Positions 42,988 through 51,807 are shown, counted from the first letter of the stretch. The stretch: 64,000 nucleotides of DNA from Streptomyces sp. NBC_01298 (GCF_035978755.1 NZ_CP108414.1:6014001-6078000); one strand, 5' to 3'. The notes: a model not told the origin generated them from the sequence alone. Numbers and translations are program-made.

Positions 42988-44427
42988 TTACGCGGAGGCC
43001 TTCAGCGCGGCCTTGCGGCGGAGCTGGCGCGCCACGCCGATCGCGATCACCACGGCCGCGACCAGCAGCGACAGCAGGACGGTCTCGCGGTTGTCCTTGT
43101 CGTAGACCATGTAGCCGAGGACGAAGGTGATCATCGCGGCGGTGGCCCAGGTCAGGTACGGGAAGAGCCACATCTTCACCGTGACCTTCTCCGGGGCCTC
43201 GCGCATGAGGATCCCGCGCATCCGCAGCTGGGTCAGGCAGATGACCAGCCACACGAACAGCGCGATCGCGCCCGAGGCGTTCAGCAGGAAGCTGAAGACC
43301 GTGTCCTTGAAGGCGTAGTTGAAGTAGACGGCGGCGAAGCCGAAGACGACCGAGCCGAGGATGGCGGCCATCGGCACGCCGCGCTTGTTCACCTTGGCGA
43401 AGGCCTTCGGGGCGTCACCGCGCTCGCCGAGCGAGAAGGCCATGCGGGAGGCGGTGTACAGGCCCGAGTTCAGGCAGGACAGCACGGCCGTCAGGACGAT
43501 CACGTTCATGATCTGGCCGGCGTGCGCGATGCCGATCGAGTCCAGGGCGGCGACGTACGAGCCCTTCTCGGTGATCGACTTGTCGTTCCACGGCAGCAGG
43601 GTCAGCACGATGAAGATCGAGCCCAGGTAGAAGACGCCGATGCGCCAGATCACCGAGTTGGTGGCCTTGGTGACCGCGCGCCGCGGGTCCTCGGACTCGC
43701 CGGCGGCCAGCGTGACGATCTCGCTGCCCATGAAGGAGAAGACGACCATCAGCACACCGGTGAGGACCGAGCCCCAGCCGTTCGGCATGAAGCCGCCCGT
43801 GTCGGTGAGGTGGGCGAAGCCCGCACCCGGGTTGTCCGAGCCCGGCAGCACGCCGAAGACGGCCAGCATGCCGATGATCACGAAGCCGCCGATGGCGACC
43901 ACCTTGATGCCCGCGAACCAGAACTCGAACTCGCCGTACGAGGCGACCGAGCCGAGGTTGGTGACCGTCAGCACGGCCATCACGATCAGCGCCCAGGCCC
44001 ACTGCGGGACGGCCGGGACCCAGCCTTCGAGGATGACGGCGCCGGCGGTGGCCTCCACGGCCAGGACGACGACCCAGAAGAACCAGTACAGCCAGCCGAT
44101 GGAGAAACCGGCCCAGCGGCCCAGCGCGCGGTCGGCGTAGGCGGAGAAGGAGCCGGAGTTCGGGCTGGCGGCGGCCATCTCGCCCAGCATCCGCATGACG
44201 AAGACGACCATCGCGCCGACCAGCGCGTAGGAGATCAGGATGGCGGGGCCGGCCTTGGCGATACCGCCGCCGGAGCCGACGAAGAGCCCGGCGCCGATGA
44301 CGCCGCCGATGGCGATCATGGACAGGTGGCGGTTCTTGAGACCGGCCTTCAGGCCGTCGGAGGGCTGGCCTTCACCGGGATTGCCGGTGGGGGAGCCTTC
44401 CTTCTGAAGGGTCGTCGTGGAGCTCAT
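42988..44427 (-). CDS. Amino acid permease (APC superfamily), paralogue 3
   Basis: 479 residues from the ATG at 44427, which has AAGGA 7 nt upstream; an in-frame start 39 nt earlier lacks one. Twelve helices; [20 protein letters not shown] near 32-51 shows common descent with the other two permeases. ASPNSGSFSAYADRALG and LAVEATAGAVI match the same positions. It is separated from them by bioY, which argues for an older duplication or an insertion of bioY. Substrate not determined. Confidence 0.88.
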   Translation of the reverse strand: MSSTTTLQKEGSPTGNPGEGQPSDGLKAGLKNRHLSMIAIGGVIGAGLFVGSGGGIAKAGPAILISYALVGAMVVFVMRMLGEMAAASPNSGSFSAYADRALGRWAGFSIGWLYWFFWVVVLAVEATAGAVILEGWVPAVPQWAWALIVMAVLTVTNLGSVASYGEFEFWFAGIKVVAIGGFVIIGMLAVFGVLPGSDNPGAGFAHLTDTGGFMPNGWGSVLTGVLMVVFSFMGSEIVTLAAGESEDPRRAVTKATNSVIWRIGVFYLGSIFIVLTLLPWNDKSITEKGSYVAALDSIGIAHAGQIMNVIVLTAVLSCLNSGLYTASRMAFSLGERGDAPKAFAKVNKRGVPMAAILGSVVFGFAAVYFNYAFKDTVFSFLLNASGAIALFVWLVICLTQLRMRGILMREAPEKVTVKMWLFPYLTWATAAMITFVLGYMVYDKDNRETVLLSLLVAAVVIAIGVARQLRRKAALKASA

Positions 44428-44532
44428 GAACGGATCCTTAGGTTCTCGGGTGGCGAGCCCCGGCATTCAAACCTGAGATGAACGCAGGGCGGAAGACCCC
44501 AATCCGGATCGTTGCGCTGGGACGAACGTCCA

Positions 44533-44544
44533 GGACCTAGGTCC
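44533..44544. promoter_or_regulatory. Perfect palindrome between permease 3 and rpiB
   Basis: GGACCTAGGTCC is a 12-bp perfect palindrome in the 220-bp divergent gap, 106 nt from the permease 3 start and 103 nt from rpiB. It is a possible operator; the binder is unknown. Confidence 0.4.
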
Positions 44545-44635
44545 CGTGGTGTCCCATCTGCGTTCTTTGGGTTTACTTGAGCTTTAGAAGTGACTTACGC
44601 GACACCCCGCGGCGGGTCACCGGCCCGGCTCGTGC

Positions 44636-44641
44636 CACACT
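44636..44641 (+). promoter_or_regulatory. Putative -10 box of leaderless rpiB
   Basis: CACACT, close to TANNNT, ends 6 nt before the rpiB ATG, which lacks a ribosome site. Confidence 0.35.
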
Positions 44642-44647
44642 CGGACC

Positions 44648-45133
44648 ATGCGCGTGTACCTCGGATCCGACCATGCCGGCTTTGAGCTCAAGAACCACCT
44701 GGTGGACTGGCTCAAGAACAACGGCCACGAGCCCGTCGACTGCGGGCCCCACATCTACGACGCGGTGGACGACTACCCGCCGTTCTGCCTCCGCGCGGCG
44801 GAGCAGACCGCCGCGGACGCGGGCTCCCTCGGCATCGTGATCGGCGGCTCCGGCAACGGCGAGCAGATCGCCGCGAACAAGGTCAAGGGCATCCGCGCCA
44901 TCCTCGCGTGGAGCGTCCAGACCGCCGAGCTCGGCCGCGAGCACAACAACGCCAACGTCATCTCCGTCGGCGGCCGCATGCACACCCAGGACGAGGTCGT
45001 CAGCTTCATCGACGCGTTCCTGAAGACGCCGTACTCCGACGAGGAGCGCCACACCCGCCGGATCGACATGCTCTCCGCCTACGAGACCACCGGCGAGCTC
45101 CCCCCGATCCCGGCGCACCACCCGCAGGGCTGA
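44648..45133 (+). CDS. rpiB: Ribose-5-phosphate isomerase B
   Basis: A 161-residue RpiB/LacAB-family isomerase interconverting ribose 5-phosphate and ribulose 5-phosphate in the pentose phosphate pathway. N-terminal GSDHAGFELK (6-15) and phosphate-binding GGSGNGEQIAANK. The actinobacterial enzymes use a Glu rather than the Cys of E. coli as base; E72 in GNGEQ fits that form. His in EHNNANV is also present. The ATG appears leaderless. A terminator with a real T-tract follows. Confidence 0.93.
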   Translation: MRVYLGSDHAGFELKNHLVDWLKNNGHEPVDCGPHIYDAVDDYPPFCLRAAEQTAADAGSLGIVIGGSGNGEQIAANKVKGIRAILAWSVQTAELGREHNNANVISVGGRMHTQDEVVSFIDAFLKTPYSDEERHTRRIDMLSAYETTGELPPIPAHHPQG

Positions 45134-45141
45134 TCCCGCTT

Positions 45142-45180
45142 CCGGCCGCGGCGCCCTCTGGGGCGGCGCGGCCGGTTTTT
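45142..45180 (+). terminator. Intrinsic terminator with T-tract after rpiB
   Basis: A GC-rich stem starting CCGGCCGCG and closing GCGCGGCCGG, with one mismatch, followed by TTTTT. It is one of very few T-tailed terminators in this window. Confidence 0.83.
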
Positions 45181-45231
45181 CATTTCCCGGTTCCATCGTT
45201 TCCCGGCTTTTCGCTTCCGAGGAGTACCGCC

Positions 45232-46041
45232 GTGCCCGAGGGGCATACGATCCACCGCCTCGCCGAGGACCACCTCGACCGGTTCGCCGGATGGGAGGTC
45301 GCCGTCAGCAGCCCCCAGGGCCGGTTCGCCGAGAGCGCGGCCCTGCTCGACGGACGGATCCTGGACGGCGTCGACGCCCACGGGAAGCACCTCTTCCTGG
45401 GCTTCAAGGGCAGCGGCTGGATCCACATCCACCTCGGGCTCTTCGGCAAGTACGCGCTCGGCCCTACACCGGCCCCGCCGACCACCGACACGGTCCGGCT
45501 GCGCATCGCCAACGACGACTACTTCTCGGACCTGCGCGGCCCGACCACGTGTGCGTGGATCACGGACGAGGAGAAGGGGGCGATAAGCGCCCGGCTCGGT
45601 CCGGACCCCCTGAGGAATGGGGACGACCCGGACACCGCCTGGGCCCGGATCTCCCGCTCCCGCACCACCGTGGCCGCCCTGCTCATGGATCAGAAGGTCG
45701 TCTCGGGCGTCGGCAACGTCTACCGCGCCGAGGTCCTCTTCCGGCACGGCATCGACCCCTACCGCCTCGGCAAGGACCTCACCCGCGCCGAATGGGACGC
45801 GATCTGGGCCGACCTCGTCGTCCTCATGCGCGAGGGCGTGCGCAACAACCGCATCGACACCGTGCGCGACGAACACCTGCCCGAGGCCATGGGCCGCCCG
45901 CCGAGGGTGGACGACCACGGCGGCGAGGTGTACGTCTACCGGAGGGCGAACATGCCCTGCCACATCTGCGGGGGCGAGATCCGCACCGCCGGTCTCGCCG
46001 CCCGCAACCTCTTCTGGTGCCCGGGGTGCCAGTCCCGCTAG
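45232..46041 (+). CDS. nei: Fpg/Nei-family DNA glycosylase (Nei type)
   Basis: A 269-residue base-excision repair enzyme that removes oxidised bases and nicks the abasic site. The GTG start behind GAGGAG gives the mature N-terminus PEGHTIH, where Pro2 is the Schiff-base nucleophile and Glu3 the proton donor; K52 lies in AHGKHLFL. A helix-two-turn-helix segment contains VSGVGNVYRAEVLFR. The C-terminal zinc finger has CHIC and CPGC. PEGH rather than PELP points to the endonuclease VIII group. It converges on the acetyltransferase gene with only 7 bp between the stops. Confidence 0.9.
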   Translation: MPEGHTIHRLAEDHLDRFAGWEVAVSSPQGRFAESAALLDGRILDGVDAHGKHLFLGFKGSGWIHIHLGLFGKYALGPTPAPPTTDTVRLRIANDDYFSDLRGPTTCAWITDEEKGAISARLGPDPLRNGDDPDTAWARISRSRTTVAALLMDQKVVSGVGNVYRAEVLFRHGIDPYRLGKDLTRAEWDAIWADLVVLMREGVRNNRIDTVRDEHLPEAMGRPPRVDDHGGEVYVYRRANMPCHICGGEIRTAGLAARNLFWCPGCQSR

Positions 46042-46048
46042 ACCGTTC

Positions 46049-47284
46049 CTAGAACCCGTGCGGCAGCCAGGGGGCGACGTCTCCCGCGAAGGCACGGGAG
46101 GTACGGGCCAGCGCGCCCGGCCGCACCTCGCGCACCAGACCGGCGGCGGCCAGCGAGTTCAGGGTCACCCCGCCCAGATAGGCCGCGCCCAGCTCCCGTA
46201 CCGACACCTCCAGGTCGGCCGGGGCCTCCGTCCGGGTGCACGTCGCGGCCCCGTCCGCGCCGGCGGTCAGCCGCCAGCGTCCCGCGTTCCACGGGCAGAA
46301 GGCGTCCTCGACCTCCAGCACCACGTCGAGCGGAGCCCCGTAGGCCCGCGCGGTCAGCGCCGCCGGCAGGTCCACGAGCCGGACGTGCAGGGAGTCGCGC
46401 AGCCGCGCCCGGCTCCGCCGCACATCGGTGACCAGGTGCAGTACGGCATCGTCCGCCGGCCGCTTGACGGCCCGTACGGTCCAGGTCAGGTCGATGGAGC
46501 ACACGTACCGCCACAGCGCCGCGTACGCCGCCGGGTCGAGCGCGTCGAGGTCCGCCACGTCCACCCGGCCGTCCGAACCGGTCAGGTCCCACTCGGGCTT
46601 GACCCGGTAGCGGGCGTACCCGACCACCTCGCCGTCCGCCCGCTCCGCGACCACGCACCGCAGGGGGGAGGCGCCGTTCCTCGACGCCTCCGGGTCCAGC
46701 AGCGCCTGCAGCTCCCAGCCCGGCTGCCGGGCCGGCATCCCGGGACGGCCCGCGAGCAGGGCCGCGTAGACCCGCTCGCAGTCGGCCAGGGCCTTGCGCG
46801 GATCGGCCAGCCGCAGCCGTACGTCGTCGGTGCCCGGCGGCACGGTCAGCCGTACGCGGGTCTTGTCGATCTCCACGGACATCGAGTACGCGGCGGTGCC
46901 GTAGCCGAAGCGCCCGTAGATGACCGGTTCCGAGGCCGTCAGCACGGCGATCGGTTCACCACCCGCCCGGACGTCGTCCAGCTGGCGGCGCATCAGGGAG
47001 CTGAGCACACCCCGCCTGCGGTGCGTGGGGGAGACGCCCACCATCGTCACCCCGGCGGCGGGGACGAGCGCCCCGCCCGGGACGGAAAGCCGAAAGGAGA
47101 AGGCCCCGGCCGTGGCGACGCAGGTCTCGCCGTCCCAGACGCCGAGGGAACGCTCCGTCTCCGTCAGCGACCGGTAGAGCTCACGCTCCTCGGGGGTCTC
47201 GGGCACTCCGCCGAACGCCAGTTCCAGCTGGTCGTACCAGACGTCCCACTCGTCCGACTGCAATACGCGCGTCTCAAGAGCCAT
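46049..47284 (-). CDS. Eis-like GNAT N-acetyltransferase
   Basis: 411 residues from the ATG at 47284. Two GNAT-like halves and a C-terminal sterol-carrier-like domain, the Eis plan: the acetyl-CoA loop reads VTMVGVSPTHRRRGVLSSLM (about 85-104), and the late part has DLEVSVRELGAAYLGG. The C-terminal carboxylate WLPHGF serves as the catalytic base in Eis proteins. Length of about 410 is standard. Eis enzymes acetylate several amines of aminoglycosides or of other small amines; the native substrate here is not known. It is divergent from the phosphatase gene. Confidence 0.88.
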   Translation of the reverse strand: MALETRVLQSDEWDVWYDQLELAFGGVPETPEERELYRSLTETERSLGVWDGETCVATAGAFSFRLSVPGGALVPAAGVTMVGVSPTHRRRGVLSSLMRRQLDDVRAGGEPIAVLTASEPVIYGRFGYGTAAYSMSVEIDKTRVRLTVPPGTDDVRLRLADPRKALADCERVYAALLAGRPGMPARQPGWELQALLDPEASRNGASPLRCVVAERADGEVVGYARYRVKPEWDLTGSDGRVDVADLDALDPAAYAALWRYVCSIDLTWTVRAVKRPADDAVLHLVTDVRRSRARLRDSLHVRLVDLPAALTARAYGAPLDVVLEVEDAFCPWNAGRWRLTAGADGAATCTRTEAPADLEVSVRELGAAYLGGVTLNSLAAAGLVREVRPGALARTSRAFAGDVAPWLPHGF

Positions 47285-47336
47285 ACGGCCATCCCTATCA
47301 GGGCAATCCGTCCCGGTCGATCTCTTTTCGGTTGCC

Positions 47337-47348
47337 GATGGGCCCATC
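47337..47348. promoter_or_regulatory. Palindrome in a divergent promoter
   Basis: GATGGGCCCATC is a 12-bp perfect palindrome 53 nt from both the acetyltransferase and the phosphatase starts. It is a possible shared operator. Confidence 0.35.
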
Positions 47349-47400
47349 TCAGGGGGTACCCCTGCGCGGGCACAGCCAGGATGGATAGGGTCCCGAAGCA

Positions 47401-48546
47401 ATGGCCGGAGCACACGTGGAGTCCCTCCTGGCCCGGTCCCGCATGATGTGGCACCGGGCGCGCACGGCGCTGCGCAAATCCGCCGTCGACTACTTCCGCG
47501 GCGACGCCTCCGACTGGCTGGCCTTCGGCGGCCTGCTCCTGACCATCCCGGCCATCGCCTGCGGCACGCTGATGCTGCCCGTCTGGTTCTCGCCGGCCGC
47601 GCTCGTCCTGCCGATCGTGGCGGGCGGGCTCCTCCTCCGCCCCGCCAGCCTGCTCGCCCTCTACGCGGCCTCCGCGGCCGCGCTGATCGTCGAGGCCCTC
47701 GTCCTCGGCCCCTACACCCAAGGTCCGGCGCGGGTCACCCCCGGCACCGTCCTCGTCGTCGCGGCCTGCGGCTTCTTCGGCCTGGTCATCGCCCAGTTCC
47801 GCAGCCGCGTGGGCGTGCCCTGGCGGCGCGGCGGCACCATGCTCTTCGACCTGCGCGAACGCATCCGGGTCCAGAGCAAACTGCCCGCCCTGCCGCGCGG
47901 CTGGCACCGGGAGATGGCCCTGCGCCCGGCGGGCGGCCAGTCGTTCTCCGGCGACTTCGTCGTCGCCGCCCGCACCAACGGCGGCCGCACCCTGGAGATC
48001 GTCCTCACCGACGTCTCGGGCAAGGGCATGGAAGCGGGCTCCCGCGCCCTCCTCCTCTCGGGCGCCTTCGGCGGCCTCCTCGGAGCCCTGCCCCCGCACG
48101 GCTTCCTCCCGGCCGCCAACGGCTACCTCCTCCGCCAGGACTGGGACGAGGGCTTCGCCACCTCCATCCACCTCGTCCTGGACCTGGAGACCGGCGACTA
48201 CGAACTCCTCTCCGCCGGCCACCTGCCCGCCCTCCAGCTCTCCGCGGGCACCGGCCGCTGGCAGGAGAAGACCGGCGAGGGCCCGCTCCTCGGCGTCTAC
48301 GACGGCGCCGACTTCACCCCCGCCCGCGGCAACCTCCGCCCCGGCGACGTCCTGATGCTCTTCACCGACGGCCTGGTCGAAACGGCCGACCGCGACATCA
48401 GCGAGGGCATCGACCGCCTCACCGGCGAGGCCGACCGCTACGTCGGCGCGGGCTGGGAGGGCGCGACCTGGCACCTGATCGAAAAGGTGGCCAAGGACGT
48501 CAACGACGACAGAGCCCTCCTCTTGATCCGCCGCGACGTCTTCTAA
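47401..48546 (+). CDS. Membrane-anchored SpoIIE-type (PP2C) phosphatase
   Basis: A 381-residue protein. Residues 1-40 are basic; three or so helices at about 42-125 anchor it; the SpoIIE/RsbU phosphatase domain runs from about 160 to the end. Metal-binding motifs are visible: QSFSGDFVVA, LTDVSGKGMEAG, and LFTDGLVET. Such enzymes dephosphorylate anti-anti-sigma factors in partner-switching systems, of which Streptomyces has many. No PAS or GAF sensor and no anti-sigma gene is adjacent, so its partner is unknown. ATG start. Confidence 0.88.
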   Translation: MAGAHVESLLARSRMMWHRARTALRKSAVDYFRGDASDWLAFGGLLLTIPAIACGTLMLPVWFSPAALVLPIVAGGLLLRPASLLALYAASAAALIVEALVLGPYTQGPARVTPGTVLVVAACGFFGLVIAQFRSRVGVPWRRGGTMLFDLRERIRVQSKLPALPRGWHREMALRPAGGQSFSGDFVVAARTNGGRTLEIVLTDVSGKGMEAGSRALLLSGAFGGLLGALPPHGFLPAANGYLLRQDWDEGFATSIHLVLDLETGDYELLSAGHLPALQLSAGTGRWQEKTGEGPLLGVYDGADFTPARGNLRPGDVLMLFTDGLVETADRDISEGIDRLTGEADRYVGAGWEGATWHLIEKVAKDVNDDRALLLIRRDVF

Positions 48547-48704
48547 CGCGCCGCTCGCACGGCTCAGCGCTGGCGCGCTTCCCCGGCTTCGCGCCGCTGC
48601 GCCGGACTCCGTCCGACGGTGACCGGTCGGCGTCTTTGCCACCGCCGTCCCGGCGCGGGGCCGGTGGGCGGGTACCGCTGGGTCGGCCCTGCGGGGCTGG
48701 ATCC

Positions 48705-49078
48705 CCTACCCACCCTTCACCCGTTCCCCGGAGCAGAGCCCCGGCCCCCCTGCCGCTTGCGGCGCCGATCCCCGGGGCTCTGCCCCGGACCTGTTCCGTG
48801 TGCGGGGCCGCTGCCCGGGGCTGTGCCCTACCCGCCCTTCGCCCGTTCCCCGGGCGCTGCCCGGACCCGTTCCGGGGGCCGGCCCCCGGACCCCCGCTCC
48901 TCAAACGCCGGAGGGGCTGGATAGACACAGCCTCGCCGGCGTTTGAGGCGCGGGGGTCCGGGGCGGAGCCCCAGGGGGTCCGGGCGCAGCCCGGTACCCA
49001 GCCCTTCAGCCCGCCCGGCGTTTGAGGACCGGGTCAGGGCAGCGCCCTGGGAACGGTGGAAGGGCGGGTAGGGGACTT
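48705..49078. repeat. Dispersed palindromic repeat, composite copy D
   Basis: About 370 bp built from several pieces of the family. Left outer arms begin at about 48709 and 48830; inner arms occur at about 48900 (CCTCAAACGCCGG) and 48937 (GCCGGCGTTTGAGG). A third CGGCGTTTGAGG is near 49016, and the right outer arm is at about 49050-49078. It looks like two or more copies inserted into or recombined with each other. It lies after the phosphatase gene. Confidence 0.8.
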
Positions 49079-49583
49079 CGCCCCGCAGGGCCCCGCCCGA
49101 AGCCGTGGCCGGCCCCTTCCCAGTGGTCGCGCCCGGCACCCTGCCCGCGCCTGAGCCGGTCCCCCCCCGATGCCCGGATAGGCAGGCCCCGTCCGCCCTT
49201 GGGCTGATGGGCTCCGCGACCCTCGGGCCGGTGGGCCCCGTCCACCCTCTGTCCGGTGGGACGCCAACGCTCGGGCCGGTGGGACCGCGCCCCGGCCGAT
49301 AGCCGGGCTACCCCCACCACCAGTGCGCCAGCTCCCGTCCCGACGACCCGGCCCCGAGGGGCCCGTGCGCCGCGAGCCCCGCAGGCCCCCACCCGCCCCG
49401 ACGCGGTGCCCCCGCTCCGCCCCACGAGGCGCCACCATGAGCCCGGCCGGCCCCGGCCGGCGGCAGCGCCCGCGCGGCAGCGCCCCACAGCCGGTCCGGC
49501 CCGGCCCGCGCCACACCGGCGACCGGCCACTCACCTCCGATTGGCCGGTCCGCCGCGGCCCGGCGGCCCCCTACCGTGCCCCC
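49079..49583. other. Gene-free stretch with a degenerate minisatellite
   Basis: 505 bp between repeat D and the PLP decarboxylase without a supported gene. At about 49175-49300 a degenerate 24-26-bp unit built on CGGGCCGGTGGG recurs four to five times. An ATG at 49437 opens a proline/arginine-rich frame in phase with the decarboxylase, but composition and lack of conservation signals argue against an N-terminal extension. Confidence 0.5.
49572..49577 (+). promoter_or_regulatory. Putative -10 box of a leaderless gene
   Basis: TACCGT ends 6 nt before the ATG at 49584 with no ribosome site between. Confidence 0.45.
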
Positions 49584-50981
49584 ATGGACCGCACCCTCGC
49601 CGCCGACCTGGCCCGCCTCCCCGAGCTCCTCGACGCCACCCGCGACGCCGCCGCCGCGACCCTCGCAGCGCTGGACGCGCGTCCCGTCGTACCCGGACCG
49701 CCGGCTCAACCGGCAGGGCCGACCCCGCCGCTCCCCGAGCACGGCTCCGGCACCGAGGCCGCCCTCGCGGCCTTCGCGGAGCGCTGGGCCCCGCGGCTGT
49801 CGGCCTCCGCCGGCCCCCGCTACCTCGGCTTCGTCACCGGCGGCGCCACCCCCGCCGCCCTCGCGGGCGACTGGCTCACCGCGACCCACGACCAGAACTC
49901 CAACTCCGCCCTGGACGGCGCGGGCCAGGACCTCGAACGCGAGACCGTCACCTGGCTCCGCGACCTCTTCCACCTCTCCGCCGCCCACACCGGCACCTTC
50001 GTCAGCGGCGCGACCATGTCCAACACCACCGGCCTGGCCATCGCCCGCGAATGGCTCGGCGAACGCCTCGGCGTCTCCCCGGCCGAGGACGGCGCGGCCG
50101 CGCTCGGCCCGGTCCGCGTCCTCTCCGGCGCCCCGCACTCCTCCATCGCCAAGGCCCTCTCCGTCCTCGGCCTCGGCCGCGGCTCCCTCGTCCCCGTCCC
50201 CACCCTCCCCGGCCGCGAGGCCGTCGACCCGGCCGCCCTGGACCGCGCCCTCGCCGACCGGCCCGGCCGGCCCGCCGTGGTCGTCGCCAACGCCGGCACC
50301 GTCAACACCGTGGACTTCGACGACCTCCGCGCCATCGCGGCCCTCCGCGAACGCCACGACTTCTGGCTGCACACGGACGCCGCCTTCGGCGCGTTCGCCG
50401 CGCTCTCTCCGGCCCACGCCCACCTCACCGCCGGCCTCGACGCCTCCGACTCGATCTGCGTCGACCTGCACAAGTGGCTCAACGTCCCCTACGACAGCGC
50501 CGTCCAGTTCACCCGCCGCCGCGACCTCCAGGCCCGCGTCTTCCAGAACGCGGCCACCTACCTCGGCCCCCTCTCCGAGAACCCCGACCTGGTCCACCTC
50601 ACCCCGGAGAACTCCCACCGGCTGCGCGCCCTCGCCGCCTGGTTCACCCTGCGCGCCTACGGCCGCGAGGGCCACCGCGAGATCGTGGAACGGGACATCG
50701 ACTGCGCCCGCTCCCTGGCCGAATCCCTCACACAGGACCCGTACTTCACACTCCTGGCCCCGATCCGCCTGAACGTCGTCTGCTTCACCCTCACCGACAC
50801 CCCGACCCCGGCCCGCCTGACGGCGCTGCGCGAAGCGGCGGGACCCGAGGTGTTCGTCACCCCCACGACGTACGCGGGAACCCCCGCCCTGCGCGCCGCG
50901 TTCTCCAACTGGCGCACCACACCGGCAGACGTACGCCGTATCGCGCAGGCCCTGCACAAGGCGGCGAAGGAGCTCGGATGA
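49584..50981 (+). CDS. PLP-dependent decarboxylase/aspartate aminotransferase-fold protein
   Basis: 465 residues from the ATG at 49584, chosen because a TACCGT box 6 nt upstream suggests a leaderless start. It belongs to the group II pyridoxal-dependent decarboxylases: GFVTGGATPAAL, the SGATMSNT phosphate region, HTDAAFGAF with the PLP-contacting Asp, and the Schiff-base lysine K297 in DLHKWLN. The family decarboxylates amino acids such as aromatic L-amino acids or glutamate; the substrate is not evident. It overlaps the next gene by 4 nt (ATGA). Confidence 0.86.
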   Translation: MDRTLAADLARLPELLDATRDAAAATLAALDARPVVPGPPAQPAGPTPPLPEHGSGTEAALAAFAERWAPRLSASAGPRYLGFVTGGATPAALAGDWLTATHDQNSNSALDGAGQDLERETVTWLRDLFHLSAAHTGTFVSGATMSNTTGLAIAREWLGERLGVSPAEDGAAALGPVRVLSGAPHSSIAKALSVLGLGRGSLVPVPTLPGREAVDPAALDRALADRPGRPAVVVANAGTVNTVDFDDLRAIAALRERHDFWLHTDAAFGAFAALSPAHAHLTAGLDASDSICVDLHKWLNVPYDSAVQFTRRRDLQARVFQNAATYLGPLSENPDLVHLTPENSHRLRALAAWFTLRAYGREGHREIVERDIDCARSLAESLTQDPYFTLLAPIRLNVVCFTLTDTPTPARLTALREAAGPEVFVTPTTYAGTPALRAAFSNWRTTPADVRRIAQALHKAAKELG

Positions 50982-51433
50982 CGCACAGCCCACTCACCCT
51001 CATCGAGGTCGAGGCCCTGGCCCGCGCCGCGCACGAGGGCCAGACCGACAAGGCCGGCCGCCCTTACGCGGAACACCTCGCCGCCGTCGCCGAGGGCGTA
51101 CGCACCCGCGGCGGCACCGCCGAACAACAGGCGGCGGCCTGGCTCCACGATGCGATCGAGGACGAAGTCCTCACCCCGGCCTGGCTGGAATCGGCCGAAC
51201 TTCCGCAATCCGTCAAGGACATGGTCCTGGCCGTGACCAAGCGCCCCGGCGAACCGGTCGAGGCGTACACGGCCCGCATCCTCGCCACCCCCGGCGCCCT
51301 CCTGATCAAGGAAGCCGACCTGGCCCACAACGCGGACCCGGCCCGCCTCGCGGTCCTCGACGCCCCCACCCGCGACAGACTGTCCGGGAAGTACACCTAT
51401 GTCCGATCGCTCCTGGGCCTCCCCACCCCCTGA
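50978..51433 (+). CDS. HD-domain phosphohydrolase (SpoT-like)
   Basis: A 151-residue single HD domain. It has AARAAHEGQTDKAGRPYAEH at the start, then AAWLHDAIEDEVLT with the His-Asp pair, and LIKEADLAHNAD for the late Asp, the pattern of RelA/SpoT hydrolase domains and their small alarmone hydrolase relatives. Its ATG lies inside the decarboxylase stop (ATGA), so they are translated together. It may hydrolyse a nucleotide or another phosphoester; a link to ppGpp is suggested by similarity only. Confidence 0.83.
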   Translation: MTHSPLTLIEVEALARAAHEGQTDKAGRPYAEHLAAVAEGVRTRGGTAEQQAAAWLHDAIEDEVLTPAWLESAELPQSVKDMVLAVTKRPGEPVEAYTARILATPGALLIKEADLAHNADPARLAVLDAPTRDRLSGKYTYVRSLLGLPTP

Positions 51434-51563
51434 CGCGAAAGCGCCACTGTCTCTTCGTCACGAGACGGATAGCCGGGGCGCGTTGGTGGGAGGATGGACC
51501 ATGTGGGGGTGCGCACGGCCGTACCCCGGGCCGACCAGGGGACGACCGAAGGTGTGATCAGAA

Positions 51564-51758
51564 GTGGCCATTTCGCTGTCAGTGGTAGTCCTGTTGGCGG
51601 TCATCCTCGTGGTGCTCGTCCGCGGAGGCCACCTCAAGGCCGGCCCCGCGATCGTCGCGGTCCTCTTCGGCTTCTTCCTCGCGTCCAGCTCCATCGCCCC
51701 GGACGTCAACCGCTTCCTGAACTCCCTCGCGGACACCATCGCGGGCATCAAACTCTGA
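51564..51758 (+). CDS. Small membrane protein, 64 residues
   Basis: Starts at GTG with GAAGG upstream. Two hydrophobic segments (about 2-20 and 27-43) joined by RGGHLKAGP, then a polar tail PDVNRFLNSLADTIAGIKL that could form an amphipathic helix. Conserved-looking composition and a hairpin terminator right after it support a real gene. Function not recognised. Confidence 0.75.
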   Translation: MAISLSVVVLLAVILVVLVRGGHLKAGPAIVAVLFGFFLASSSIAPDVNRFLNSLADTIAGIKL

Positions 51759-51770
51759 CCAACGCTTCCG

Positions 51771-51807
51771 GGGCCAGGGCCGAGGAATCATCCTCCGACC
51801 TGGCCCT
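51771..51807. terminator. Hairpin, twin of the one at 52179
   Basis: Arms GGGCCAGGGCCGAGGA and TCCTCCGACCTGGCCC pair with a few bulges around ATCA, between two convergent small membrane genes. The sequence is nearly repeated at 52179-52217. Confidence 0.75.

Noticed and set aside
48705..49078. Possible CRISPR array
   Set aside because: Repeats are palindromic arms of unequal spacing without uniform repeat-spacer periodicity, and no cas gene is in the window.
49256..49583. N-terminal extension of the PLP decarboxylase from an upstream ATG
   Set aside because: The upstream codons are proline/arginine-rich low complexity. The start at 49584 has a -10 box at the right distance and gives the normal family length.
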